Part shown: positions 22,359 to 33,932 of the stretch, one piece after another
How positions within the stretch are numbered: the stretch's first letter is position 1
How the letters are laid out: every line of letters starts with the position of its first letter
Source: Sorghum bicolor
Lineage: Eukaryota > Streptophyta > Magnoliopsida > Poales > Poaceae
Assembly: GCF_000003195.3 (NCBI RefSeq)
Contig: NC_012878.2
Coordinates: forward strand, 56,358,629 to 56,422,628
DNA: 64,000 bases
Direction: 5' to 3'
Notes under the pieces: generated by a model
Told to the model about the DNA's origin: nothing
The model's input: only the letters and a program-made list of their open reading frames with translations
The model's database searches: none
Translations under genes and position numbers: made by a program

Positions 22359-23795
22359 TCACTGCTGTGTCTGTATTTGGACCCAGATCCCCTCGCTAGG
22401 GATGTGCCCGTTCACCACGAACACCATGTAGTACCCCGATGGCGCCAGCACCGCCGTCGCCGGCATCGTCACCGACGCATTGAACGTGCCGGCTCGACCA
22501 CGCACCGCCACGTTCTTGGTCACGTCAAGGAACAGCAGCCGCTGGTTCATCGCGAACGAGTGCGTCGTGAACGACGACGCCACCATCGTCACCGACACGT
22601 CACCGAGGCCCGCGGCACCGCCACGCCTCCTCCGTGCCGATGCCGGGACCGAGAACTGGAGCGTCATCGTCGCCCCGTAGGCCACGCTCGTCGGCGCGCC
22701 GGTCGGGGACGGTTCGAGGATCCTCGGCCGGAGCATGTCGTTGGACGCATCGAGGTACTCCGACGAGAAGGCTTCCAGGCTGAGGTCGGTGGGGAACTGC
22801 ACGTTGCTGAAGTTGTAGTAGGTGTGCGGGTTGCTGCCGCCCACCAGCAGGTGGTCGTCGCGGAGGAGAACCACCGAGGAGTGGTACAGCCGCGCGACAC
22901 CCGTCGCGGTCTGCTCCTCGAACCGGTCCCCCGACGAGTGGTCGGGAGGTAGACGACGGGCGCGTACGCGGGGGTCTTGGCGGACTCCCACCCGGCGGTG
23001 CCGTCCGCGGCGCCATTGATGATCGCCACCTCCGCGCCGTTGGGCAGCAGGATCATGTCGCCCATCACCCGCGGCGACAGCATTGTCTCGATGACCCACG
23101 CCGGCGCCGCGTCGGTGATCTTGATCCGCCCGCACGTCGTCAGCGCCGGGACGAAGGTGCCGGCGCCGCCCTTGGTGGAGTTGTAGGAGCCCACCGGCGC
23201 GACACCGCAGACCAGCACCTCGGCCTCGATGGGGTTGGGTTTCAGCGGCAGCAGCACCAAGGAGCCCGAGCTGGGGTAGTTCCGCGGGTCGCCGTCGCCC
23301 AGCACGGGGTACGTCCGCACGATCCTGTTGCTCTTGTAGTCCAGGAGGACGGCGCGGTTGTTGGAGAAGATGAAAAAGTTGCCATCTATGTTGAGGTGCA
23401 CGAACGGATAAAGATTGTTCTCCTCGAGATCCTTCGTCCGTGCCAAAAATGACATTTGGACGACAGACGTATCCGACGGGCCGGCCTTCGGGTAGAACTC
23501 GTAGTTGAACTGCCTCCGGCCACCGACGATGAACGCGCGGCCATCGTGGAGGATCTGGTTTGTGGCGTACCACCGGTTGGCGGCGAGCGCGTCCTGCTTC
23601 TCGGACCAGTCGCAGCTCTTGTCGTCCCCGGTGCCGCCGCACGCGGGCATGGTGCGCGCGTTGCGGAACCCGTCGTTCCAGCCGCCGGTCTGGACGAGCG
23701 TGCCGTCGGGGGCGACGGTGGCCGAGGAGCACCAGGTGTCGGTGAAGATGGAGAGCGGGCGGAACGCGTTGGCGGCGACGTCGTACTCGGCGGCC
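22359..23795 (-). pseudogene. Glyoxal-oxidase-like (galactose oxidase family) gene, truncated and frameshifted
   Basis: Minus-strand, intronless and very GC-rich. The protein matches plant glyoxal oxidase-like (GLOX) proteins, secreted radical-copper oxidases that turn aldehydes into acids with release of H2O2. The copper/radical site context is visible: DTWCSS (radical cysteine), FNYEFYP (tyrosine), ARLYHSSVVLL (Tyr-His pair) and THSFAMNQRL (histidine). The C-terminal DUF1929-like domain ends at the TGA at 22359-22361. Two defects are seen. The 5' part, with signal peptide and roughly the first fifth of the protein, is missing; homology begins at AAEYDVAANAF near 23795 and is replaced upstream by a repeat. 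A one-base loss in a C-run near 22943 shifts the frame between VVYLP and the downstream part. The single-base shift could be a sequence error; the 5' truncation could not. Confidence 0.8.
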
Positions 23796-24075
23796 CGACG
23801 CGATACGGAGTTTGGCGAGTGTTGGGCCTTCCTCCACGGCCGGGATCGGCAAGTTGCGGTCGCCCTTCCTCTACGGCCGGGATCCGCAAGCTGCGGCACC
23901 AGCCCGACGCGATACGGAGCTTGGCGAGTGTTCGGCCTTCCTCCACGGCCGGGATGGGCAAGTTGCGGCAGCAGCCCGACGCGGTTTTCTGCGAATACGG
24001 AGTTAAGGAGTTTTTCACGGGAGTTTGGCGAGTGTTGCGATACGGAGATGACGCGAGGCGACGCGTGAGGGCGGA
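23796..24075. repeat. Degenerate GC-rich tandem repeat abutting the oxidase pseudogene
   Basis: Units containing CGACGCGATACGGAG, TTGGCGAGTGTT and CTCCACGGCCGGGAT recur at about 23797, 23908 and (partly) 24013, with a shorter variant at 23868. The array begins exactly where homology to glyoxal oxidase stops, so it marks the rearrangement that removed the 5' end. Confidence 0.7.
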
Positions 24076-24392
24076 TGTAAGGTTGTGATCATACTTTTAA
24101 TCTGAGCCGTCTAATCTGTAGGACATGTGCTGTGAGTCGTTGATCTTACATGTGAGATTTGCTTGGAGAAGATTTCAATTATAGTAGAGAATATTTTGTC
24201 GTAATCAGGATGTCTGCATTGTCGATGAATAAAGAAGTGGTTAGCTCCACCTCCACGTTAGGGCGTCCGGTTCAACCAAATAGCAAGATGACGTGGACAT
24301 GCGATCAAATAAAAAAGAGAAAATTTAAAGTGCATACTATACATTGAAGAGAGAGACTGACACAGTATTCATAGCAACTCGTGCGAGCTTCT

Positions 24393-24618
24393 CACTCCGT
24401 TCTATTAAAAGTGACATTTTTGACTTTTAATTACCGTATTTGATCATTCATTTTATTTAATTTTTATAAATTGTAAAATAAATAAATTATTATTAAGATA
24501 TTTCTAATAATAAAATAAGTCATAATAACATAGTTAATTATAAAATTTTTTAATAAGACAAATAGTCAAACAATATGGTACAAAGTTTAAAACGTCACTT
24601 TTATTGGGACTCAGAGAG
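24393..24618. mobile_element. Stowaway-like MITE, diverged
   Basis: Ends CACTCCGTTCTATTAAAAGT and an inverted ACTTTTATTGGGACTCAGAG; AT-rich interior. The flanking TA is clear only on the right (24619-24620). Confidence 0.6.
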
Positions 24619-24621
24619 TAA

Positions 24622-24853
24622 GACCTTGTTTAGTTGAGAAGGTGAAAGTTTTTGGATACTGTAATACTTTTGTTTTTATTTGACAATTATTATCTAACCA
24701 TGGACTAACTAGACTTAGAAGATTCGTCTCACAAAATATAGGTAAACTGTATAATTAGTTATTTTTTTATTTATATTTAATATTCCATATATATATCGCA
24801 AGATTTGATGTGACTGTGAATCTTGAGAAGTTTTTAGGTTTTAGGGTGAAGCC
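24622..24853. mobile_element. Decayed MITE of the GGCCTTGTTTAGTT family
   Basis: Left end ACCTTGTTTAGTTGAGAAGG; the right end is worn down to GGTGAAGCC. The interior keeps the family's ATCTAACCATGGACTAACTAG and GATTCGTCTCAC segments. Two further worn partial copies follow at about 24998-25200 and 25200-25310. Confidence 0.6.
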
Positions 24854-25307
24854 TAAGCGATTTGCTCATTGCTAGCTATAGACCTATAGTGCAATTCTCA
24901 TGCTCTCTCTCCTCTAAACACTATAAAAAATTATGATACTGGCTATTTGGACAGCCCGCCGGAGCCGCCCTTGCGTGTGTTTGGTTGGGTTGTTAAGAGG
25001 TGTTTGGTTTGAGTTTAGCATTTTTGTTTTATTTAACAATTAATATTTAATTATAGACTAATTAAATTCAAAAGATTCGTCTCGTAAATCATTCTCTAAA
25101 TGTATTTTTAGTTTCATAAATAGTCTATATTTCGTATTTTATATATATGTCCAAACATTTGATGTGACGGATGATAAATTTTACGGGCCAAACAAGTTCT
25201 AAAATTTAATAGATACTATAGCATTTTTATTTTATTAAGTAATCAGTGTCTAATCATAGATTAATTAAACTTAAAAGATTTGTTTCGTAAATTACTTTCT
25301 AACTATA

Positions 25308-25347
<40 letters not shown>

Positions 25348-25349
<2 letters not shown>

Positions 25350-25762
25350 GGTAGCGCTATTCTACACCCTAGGTGTAGAATATTATTCTACACCGCAAGT
25401 CAAAATTGAGCTGAAAAAATACCGAACAGTACTGAGCAATGTTCAGTATCATTCATGACTACACCTAGGACCACGAAATACCGAGTAATACTGAAACGTA
25501 AATACTGAATGATACTGAATTCTGCTCAGTATAACAGTTCGATGTAGAATAGTATTCTACACCTAGGGTGTAGAATAGCACTTGTATATATATATATATA
25601 TATATATATATACCAAAATTCAGTATCGCTCAGTATTCGTGTTTCAGTATTGTTCATTATTTTGTGGTCTTGAGTGTTGAACAAGTTGATACTGAACACT
25701 CTCCAGTACTGCTCAGTATTTTTTCTACTCAATTTTGACTTATGGTGTAGAATGAATAATAG

Positions 25763-25763
<1 letters not shown>
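25348..25763. mobile_element. Foldback element with TTCTACACC ends and a TA-rich core
   Basis: The left arm carries CTATTCTACACCCTAGGTG and the middle a second palindromic TTCTACACCTAGGGTGTAG. The right arm returns as inverted AGTACTGCTCAGTATT and ATTTTGACTTATGGTGTAG. Short AGTATTGCTCAGTATC-type motifs recur in both orientations. A (TA)n run at 25585-25612 lies between the arms. No coding capacity, class unknown. Confidence 0.5.

Positions 25764-25853
<90 letters not shown>
25764..25853. repeat. Long (TA)n microsatellite
   Basis: About 45 uninterrupted TA units just upstream of NLR-A; a shorter TA run precedes the foldback element at 25315-25348. The open frames here (YIYIYI) are artefacts of the repeat. 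Confidence 0.95.
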
Positions 25854-25857
<4 letters not shown>

Positions 25858-26049
25858 TTTAATGTTACGGGAGTAACGACGCCGACTCATGAAGTAGTGA
25901 GACAGGCCACACGGCCCGAGGCGTTTGTCACTTTTGCCGTTCCTTTACCAGTTTTCTACCACCCGCATGCGGCTTTACTCCTCTGATTCTGCTCTGCTTT
26001 GGCTACCCTCTCTTTTGCTTCCTCCTCCGTTGACCATTGCTCAAGAACA

Positions 26050-29000
26050 ATGCCTCGGCCAGATCTGATGGAGGTGGCAGAGGCAACCAATCTGGAGGCC
26101 GCGATTCTATGGCTGGTGCAAACCATCCTCGGAGCTCTTCTGCCAGGAAAACTTGCCGATTGGCTTCGTGAAGCCGGCCTCGCCGGTGCCATCGAGGAAC
26201 TCAAATATGAGGTGGAGAGGATGGAGACGGTGGTTAATGGTGTCAATGGAAGGGCGGTCGGGAACAAGCCGCTTGCCCGCTCCCTCGCTCGTGTCAAGGA
26301 GCTCATGTATGACGCTGATGACGTGGTGGATGAACTTGACTATTACAGGCTCCAGCAACAGGTCGAAGGAGGTATGTAAGCATCCATCCTTGCGATTTGT
26401 GTTTGTTTCTACTGTTCTTCCTTCTAGAAATTGTGATCATAACTTTCTCCTTTCTCATCTGTCAGTTATGGTTGCTCCTGCTACTGAGCCGGAAGGCATG
26501 GTTGTTGGAGATGGAGCAGAGCAAGCAGTTGCATCGACCAATACTGTTGGTATACTTCGATCCTCGTGATTTGTGGTTTTCCTTTACAGTTCGGTTTTCC
26601 TTTTGAATAATCTGTGATTATAAACACGCCCTCGTACCATGTCATCGTTTACTCCTTTCTCTGTCAGTGATGCTTGCTCCTGCTATTGAACCGGAAGGCA
26701 TGGTTGGAGATGGAGCAGAGCATGCTGATCCATCCGCTAGTACTGCTGATATATCGGCCAACAACGGGCGCAAAAATCGATCCAAGGAGCGGGACTATTT
26801 TCACATTACACCAGCGGTAAATGGACAACCTGGGAGAGCGAAGTGCATTGATTGTGGCACACAGGTTATTTTTAGTCACGGCACATCAGTTTTGCGCAAG
26901 CATCGTAACAGTGCTAGTTGCAAGAAAAAACGTGCAGCGATTGAAGAGGTGCCGAACTGTCCAAGGTACTGCTTACCCCTCAAGTTCTGGATTGCATCAC
27001 TTTCGAATATCCAATTATGTCTGTTATGGTAAAAAAACAAGGGACCCAGTACATTGGTCATGCATAGAAGTTTTTATATGACCGTTTCATTTGTTTTGGA
27101 AAGAAATGATTGGTTCATTTAAACTATGACTTGCAGTGCAAATCTGAATTGTGCTAATAAATTTGGGATAACCAACCTGCGATCCTTTTCCTCTTGTAGT
27201 GCCGGCGATAGTATACAAAATGGTGCCACAATTTCAACTTATGATTTAGAGGGCAGAAAAAGAATGAGAATTGAGTACAGTGTATCTACTACCACACACC
27301 TCTGGGGCAAGGCCGATTTTTTTATAAGGATCCAGGAAATAGCTCTTGAGTTACGGAGCATCCGAGGCGATGTGATTGAGTATCTTAAGGACTCTGTTGC
27401 AAGGTCTGATCAGTACCAGAGTAACACCACCTCAGATGCACGAGTAAGAACATCAGGCTCTCTTCTTGGAAGAGTCTATGGAAGGTATATTGAGAAACAA
27501 CGCATCATGAGTGTTATAGAAGATGCTAAGTCGGACAACATAACAGTACTAGCTATTGCGGGCATTGTAGGAGTTGGGAAGACGACTTTAGCTAAACTGG
27601 TATACAATGATGTATTTGTTAAAAGACAATATGAGCGAATATGGGTTTGGGTGTCCAACATCTTTGACGAAGTAAGAGTGACAAGGGAGATCTTAGATGT
27701 TGTTACTATGGCCAGCCATGAAGGATCTTGCAAAAAAGAAAGCTATGAAGGAGTCAGCAACTACTCGAAGCTTCTAGAGGTCTTAAAGAAACATATGCCA
27801 TGTCTGTCCAAAAAGTTTCTACTTGTTCTAGATGATGTCTGTGACTGCATGGATCATTCCCAATGGGACGATCTCTTGGATGCATTGGGATCAAGTTGCA
27901 TAAACGGTAATGTGATTATTGTGACAAGTAGAAATTTATCCGTTGCAAAAAGGCTAGGTACAGTCAAACCAGTTGAAGTAAGAGCTCTTGAAAATGATGA
28001 TTTTTTGCAGTTCTTTAGAGCTTGTGCATTTGGTGATAACAATTACAAAGAGCATCCAGACACCAGCCAACAAATATGTGCAAAGTTGAAGGGAAACCCA
28101 TTAGCAGCGAAAAGTGCCGTGGAAATGTTAAGAGAGCATCCTACTCTTGACCATTGGAAAAACATCATTAAGAATGGTATTTGGGAATCTATGCAACTCC
28201 GTGGAGGCATTGTGACTACATTGAAGAATATCTATTACCATCTACCCTACCATTTACAACAATGTTTCTTGGTGTGTTCTATATTCCCTAATAACCATCA
28301 ATTTCATATTGATGGTTTGATCTCCATGTGGACATCATCGGGATTTGTGAAATCTATTGAGGTAGGACGAGATTATCTCAATGCTTTGGTCAACTTATGT
28401 TTCTTTGAGCAAGTTGGAACAGAATATGACTCAGAACAATGCTATGTTATGTGTGGTATGATGCATGAATTTGCGAGACTGATTTCAAGGACCGAGTTTG
28501 CAACTATAGATGGTTTCGAGTGCAAAGTGTTGCCAACCGTGCGCCATTTGTCAATTCAAATTGAAACTAATTTGGAGTACCATATAGATGAATGTGAGAT
28601 CCTAATTCATAATGTGAAGTTTGAAGAAAAATTGCAAAGTATAGCTTCTTCATTGAGGAGATTGAGGACGGTGATCTTAATTGGGGACGATTCTTTATTC
28701 GTCCTGAAGTCCTTCCATACCTTTATTTCCAATTTGGTAAATTGTACCCATCTTCGCTACTTAAAACTTGGGAAGAAACTCATCAATGAATATTTGCCTA
28801 TATCTCTAAGCAAGCTTTACCACCTTGAAATATTAGATGCTGGGTGCCGAGCAATTGTAAATGATCTCATAAGCATGAGGCATCTTGTTCTAACAAAGGG
28901 AGCATGCAGCCCTTCCTCCATAGCTAGGTATGCTAGCTTGCAGACGATCCATATTGAGGATTGTAAAGGATGGGAAGTACTCACATCTCTAGAAAGTCTG

Positions 29001-30776
29001 TCGTCTCTTACAAAGTTGAAGTTAAGGAATATGGTGGAAGTAACAGAGTTGTTAATACCTTCGTTAGAGGAGCTGGTGTTGACTGATATGCCAAAGTTGT
29101 ATAGATGTTTCATCAATTCAGTGGAGGACTTGAACTCAAGTTTGAGGATCCTGAAGATCACAAGTTGCCAGGTACTTATGTCCTTTCCCCTCTTTGAGAG
29201 GGGTGAAAATTTTGAAATCGAGCAAAAGTCATGGTTGCCCAATGTTAGCAAGCTAACCGTCTATGGGTGTCCTCATTTAGTGGTATCAAATCCTGTACCA
29301 CCATCAAGTAACTTTTGTAAATTTTTCATCGCAAATATTTTAACACTTCCAACCATGGAAGGATCATCAAACGGAGAAATGAAAATTGCAAGGCATCTTG
29401 TTCTCTCGAGATTCAAGGAGTTGTCACTGGACGACAAATTTTTGTCATTCCACAACCTGAAGACCATAACTCAATTGCAAATAGTGGGATTGATAATGAG
29501 TGTATTGTCTATGTCACCCAAAGGTCTCATGCAACTTGTCAGCTTGAAGAGGTTGGAAATATGCTACTGCAGAACAATTTTCTCTTCGGATGTTCCGTCA
29601 ACGCAAGCCCATGAAGACATGGCAGCCACAGTTTTTGATGCCCTCCCATCTCTCGAGTGTCTCAAGATTATGTATTGTGGAATAACCGGAGAGTGGTTAT
29701 CTGTGATGCTGCAACATGTGCGAGCCTTAGAGGAATTGTATCTAGAAAGTTGTAAGAAGATACCAGGGCTAATGATAGAAAGGGAAGACAGTAGTTTTTC
29801 AAATCTCACCTTGGCTCCACGTGCTTCGTCACAGGGAAATCCAGATTGTGCATCAAAAAGGTCATGTTCTGAACTCCTGTGCATTCCATCTAATCTCGTT
29901 CCCTCTCTCAAGAAGATGTCTATTAAATTTTGTGACCTAACAAAGTTCCAAGGAAACAAGGAAGGATTCTCTGGATTCACCTCTCTTGAGGAGTTAAGTA
30001 TTTATGGATGCCACGAGCTGATACCGTCTTCGGTACATGGAGACGAAATCGATGAGAAAGCAAACGGAAGATGGCTTCTCCCGTGTTCACTTGGCGTATT
30101 GGATATCAGAGGCTTTTCCCTGGAAACGCTGCAGCCCTGCTTTCCGGGAGATCTGACCCGCCTCACGGTACTAGAAGTGTCAGATATCAATGCATTGAAA
30201 TCTCTACAGCTGCATTCCTGCACAGCACTGGAAAAGCTGACAATTAGATATTGCGAATCGCTGGACGCACTAGAGGGTTTCCAATCCCTCTGCAGTCTCA
30301 AGTATTTGGAAGTATACAAATGCCCTGGTTTACCTCAATGTTTGGAGAGTCTATCAACGCAGGGTTATGAGCTGTGCCCTCGTTTGGAAAGCCTTCGGAT
30401 TGACGACCCGTCTCTTCTTACCATGCCATTCTGCAAGCACCTTACCTATCTCCAATGCCTACAACTCGACGGCAAATATGGAGATATCGACGCGGCAGGA
30501 CTAACATGGGAGCAAGAGGCAGCGCTTCAGCTCCTCACGTCCCTGCAAGAGCTCCGATTCGAAGATTACCGCAAACTCTCGGATCTTCCCGTGGGTCTGC
30601 ATAGCCTTCTCTCTCTCAAGCGACTGGAGATCTTTTATTGCGAGAGTATCTCAAGGCTGCCACCATCGCTGGAAGAACTGGAGGTCTACGAGTGCAGCAA
30701 GGAGCTAGCCGAGCAGTGCAGAATGCTAGCAACAAACAAGCTAAAGGTAATTATCGATGATGAATATGTGAACTGA
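26050..30776 (+). CDS. NLR-A: CC-BED-NBARC-LRR immune receptor (Xa1/Yr5-Yr7 type)
   Basis: Four exons: 26050-26371, 26466-26549, 26668-26965 and 27137-30776 (or from 27200 with a second in-frame acceptor), giving about 1447 or 1426 residues. Exon 1 is a coiled-coil (Rx-N-like) domain ending in DADDVVDELDYYRLQQQVEG. Exon 2 is a short acidic linker. Exon 3 encodes a BED zinc finger with KCIDCGTQV...RKHRNSASC, i.e. C-x2-C...H-x5-C. Exon 4 holds the NB-ARC domain and LRRs: P-loop GVGKTT near residue 380, kinase-2 LLVLDDV near 461, RNBS-B VIIVTSRN, a GLPL-type GNPLAAK and RNBS-D CFLVCSIFP. At the MHD position it reads MCG (about 673-675) instead of MHD. Irregular LRRs fill the C-terminal half. The frame is intact. 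BED-NLRs of this build confer resistance in rice (Xa1) and wheat (Yr5, Yr7); the target here is unknown. An in-frame ATG at 26068 is the start conserved with NLR-C. Confidence 0.9.
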
Positions 30777-32164
30777 TTACTGGGTGGCTTGTTTAGCAAA
30801 CGTGTCTACCAGAACATCAAACGTTCCCGACATCGCGTTGACGCCTTGGAAGGTACATATGCTTCTACAGCTGACCATGTTTATCTTCAGGGTTTTTATA
30901 CGTGGCTGTAATGCTGAAGTAAGAAGTCTCTTTACAGGCATTCAAAGCTACCATCATATGGCTGCAGTGGCTGTTGTCAGAACCAATAGGAGTACCGTAC
31001 GAGTATTACAAGCTGTTCGAGCAAGTGTTGAAAGCCCCTCCTGTTTTTCCTAGGTGGCCCTGCTACAAGGCTTGTATTGGCCAAAGATGAGGGGCCAAAA
31101 ATGTTTTTCTTTATTATACTCTGTAGACTAAAAAAACCTGGATTTGCTGTGCAAGGTTCTCTGGTTTTGCACAGGCTTTGTTCCACTTGTAAACCTTGTC
31201 CTAACGTGCTCATGTTGCTGAATACGGTTTTGGTCATAGGCTTGCCGCCTTGCTGAGATAGATGTCCATGTCATATGACTGAAAGAGGCCTGTTTAGTTC
31301 CCGTGGATGTTTCCTGTGTATTCTGTATACTACAGAAGGGACTCTAAGATATGTACAGCCCACTTTACATCATAGAGAAAATAGTTGGTGTAAATAATCG
31401 CACCACAACTTCCTTGCTAACACATGCAAAATGCTCTGAATCTACAGCATGACAATGCCCAGTTTTCGGCCTCTGATGTGATGAAGACAGGGCTAACATG
31501 ATGGGTTTGAAGCAACCCGTTTCGCTCTGACCCTCTGTGCTAGAGATGAGGATTCATATTAATGATGGTGCAGCGATGCAGACAAGAAATGAGTTACACC
31601 AATCCACAAGAGTAGAATTTGCAACAGAAATAACAATCTTATATTCAAACTTTTTTTCGCATCAGTAGAACTACAAAAAACACAGTTCCTCAATTCATCT
31701 AAAACCACACACACTCAAATTATATTGACTTGTCGTAGGATCATACATGTTCTATGTGCTGATTTTTGTGATCACGTCAACCGAACCATCTAAATGATAC
31801 ATTCATGGCTCAAAAAATATTTATCTATACACTTAATTTTTACTGAAAAAATACTCATTACAAAGATCTATATATTCTAGAACAATACAGATGACAAGTT
31901 TGGCACAAGAACCACAATGCCGAACACCTAATTTTCAGCTAGATCGATAGAAGACTTGAGGTTAAATACCATCTACTAGAGCTAACTCCGCGCAAAACCA
32001 ATCTTGTGAAATTATTTGGGAAACAAATAGTCCATGCTCTAATGATGAATCCATTAGTTTTGTATGGAGGGATGCCCCATTGTTTTGCCAGGTTGTTGAC
32101 ACCCATTGCCACTTGGACAGAAAACCTACAGATTTGGTAGAGGTAGCGACATCTGCCAGAAAAG

Positions 32165-32570
32165 AGGACATTAAAAGCAAACAAACAGAGAAACAAAGTT
32201 CTCAAGGAACAACTTAATATTATTTTTGTCAAGATAAATGAGCTGGGAAATCCATCAATACATGGTTAGTTAATTATTCCTTCATGAAGCAGGACATTAA
32301 AAGCAAACAAACAGAGAAACAAAATTCTCAAGGAACTACTTAATGCAGCTGGGAACTACTTAATATTATTTTTGTCAAGATAAATGAGCTGGGAAATCCA
32401 TCAATACATGGTTAGTTATTTATTCCTTCATGCAGCAGGACATTAAAAGCAAACAAACAAAGAAACAAAGTTCTCATGGAATTACTTAATATTATTTTTG
32501 TCAAGATAAATGAGCTGGGAAATCCATCAATACATGGTTAGTTATTTATTCCTTCATGCAGCAAGAATTT
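32165..32570. repeat. Tandem triplication of a 125-150-bp unit in the NLR-A flank
   Basis: Units beginning AGGACATTAAAAGCAAACAA at 32165, 32291 and 32437. Each runs through AATATTATTTTTGTCAAGAT and GAAATCCATCAATACATGG. The NLR-C flank has the same three units; the NLR-B flank has one diverged unit. Confidence 0.9.
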
Positions 32571-33339
32571 ACAACAAGTAAACTTAATCTGTCCACAGAC
32601 TATACTTCACTTAAGATTTCTTGTTTGCAACTATATATTCAGAGTAGGTCAAAACATGCCCAAATATGGATGCATATCAGTTTTGGAGTTTTCCTTTAGC
32701 ATTTTCTCCAGTACTCTCATAGAAGAACACTTAAGGTGGTAGATCTCAAGCAATGCAACATATCAAAATCAGAATGAATATAAGGCAGGAGACAGATGAC
32801 TGAAATGGACAGTTCCTATAGAGTTGATGATTTGTATAGGCCACAATGTCATGAATAAAAGAGAGGTCACTAACCTTATGCATCCAACTCTACTGTTCGA
32901 TGATCCAAAGTCCAAACATAACGTGATGTTGCCTTCTCAAAAACTCACCTGATTATGCAACTGCCCGATGGTCCCTTTCTCTGCATACAAGCAACTATTT
33001 ATTCAGTTCAGAACTTTGAACACAACACTGAGGTTCCCATGAGGCCACGGCCAATTTTCTAGGAATAAGTACGTCAATATAGCAGTGAATAAAACTTCTT
33101 ATAGAAGTGGATGAGTGCAGTGTGAAGATGAACACACAAGTAATATACATTCAGGGCAAACCTCAATTTCATGAAAACCAGTCCTGTAGCATGAAAGACT
33201 ATTGCTACCAATTGAGGAGAAAATCCTTTTAAATTAAACAAAAAGAAACTAATTAGCTCGGTTTGAGCATACAACATGGATAGAAATGTATGAATATATT
33301 TTTTATTATATTGAGGCAGTAGGAGGTAGTTACTGGAGT

Positions 33340-33490
33340 AAGATTCATAGATGACAAGAAAATGTACACACTGTGGACCTGGTTTGATAGCACGAAATAC
33401 ATAAATGATATCTGTTGAGTCGCATTGCAGGCCACCATAAACATCATGATCTACACATGGATGCAAATTCCAACTGGGAGACATACCTCT
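33340..33490 (-). other. Possible minus-strand coding exon, unit A copy
   Basis: The minus strand encodes HPCVDHDVYGGLQCD and IIYVFRAIK, then CVHFLVIYESY. The same peptide is encoded after NLR-C (63690-63840) and, with conservative changes (HPCIDDNIYGGRQCN, IYVFRAIR), after NLR-B (45045-45175). I do not recognise it. Conservation of the reading in the diverged copy suggests it was coding when the unit duplicated. Confidence 0.4.
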
Positions 33491-33587
33491 GGGCGTGATG
33501 TAGGCTGGGGTGCTGCAAAACAATGAGAAGAGGAATAGGATTAATCTGACAGAGACCATAGTGTCGGTAGTTTAGCGCAGAGCACGA

Positions 33588-33932
33588 TTAGGAACCCAGA
33601 AGAAATCCTGGCTGGGACGACTCCTCCATGGGCTCATCCGTGTCCATCTGTGAGCTATCCTCCTTGCCTAGGAACGCCTCGAAGGGCGTGAGCCCAGCGG
33701 CTGTGGCGTCGGAGCGGCAGTCGGATAGGAAGCAGATGAGGGAGACGTGCTCCAGCTGCATCGGGGGCTCACCCGACGGCGAGCTCCCCACTGCTGTCGC
33801 GACCTTCGCCTTCACCGCCGTCCCGCCGGGGTCGCAGTGGCATGGCGCGCATTGTCGCTGCGCGGCCGCGGGGTCTTCGTCGTCAGCATCGCCGGCGGAC
33901 GAGCGGCGAGTCAGTCGGAGGAAGAACCCCAC
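33588..33932 (-). CDS. Hypothetical 114-residue protein between NLR-A and NLR-B
   Basis: A GC-rich minus-strand frame starting MGFFLRLTRRSSAG and ending in PGFLLGS. It has an acidic DADDEDP patch, a Cys-rich CAPCHC segment and a stretch ATAAGLTPFEAFLGKEDSSQ. No domain is recognised. GC content jumps here compared with the flanks, which favours a real exon or captured gene piece. It has no equivalent before NLR-C in this window. The plus strand is open over the same interval, so the coding strand is not certain. Confidence 0.35.
   Translation of the reverse strand: MGFFLRLTRRSSAGDADDEDPAAAQRQCAPCHCDPGGTAVKAKVATAVGSSPSGEPPMQLEHVSLICFLSDCRSDATAAGLTPFEAFLGKEDSSQMDTDEPMEESSQPGFLLGS

Larger units (their letters stand above)
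30777..33490. other. 3' flank of NLR-A, shared with the other NLR units
   Basis: No gene is certain. The whole stretch is repeated almost unchanged after NLR-C (61151-64000), and in diverged form after NLR-B (38103-38850 and 42920-45540, split by LINEs). It contains the 3' UTR, the triplicated repeat at 32165 and a possible minus-strand exon near 33340-33480. Confidence 0.7.

Noticed and set aside
22377..24088. Long plus-strand frames over the glyoxal oxidase region
   Set aside because: Antisense shadows of a GC-rich coding region; the minus-strand reading carries the recognisable family motifs.
25674..25862. Open frame reading YIYIYI across the TA run (also at 45666-45933)
   Set aside because: Pure product of a (TA)n microsatellite; no other coding sign.
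27126..27137. ATG at 27126 as start of a shorter NLR lacking CC and BED domains
   Set aside because: It lies in intron 3 just before the acceptor; upstream exons are intact, spliceable and conserved in three copies.
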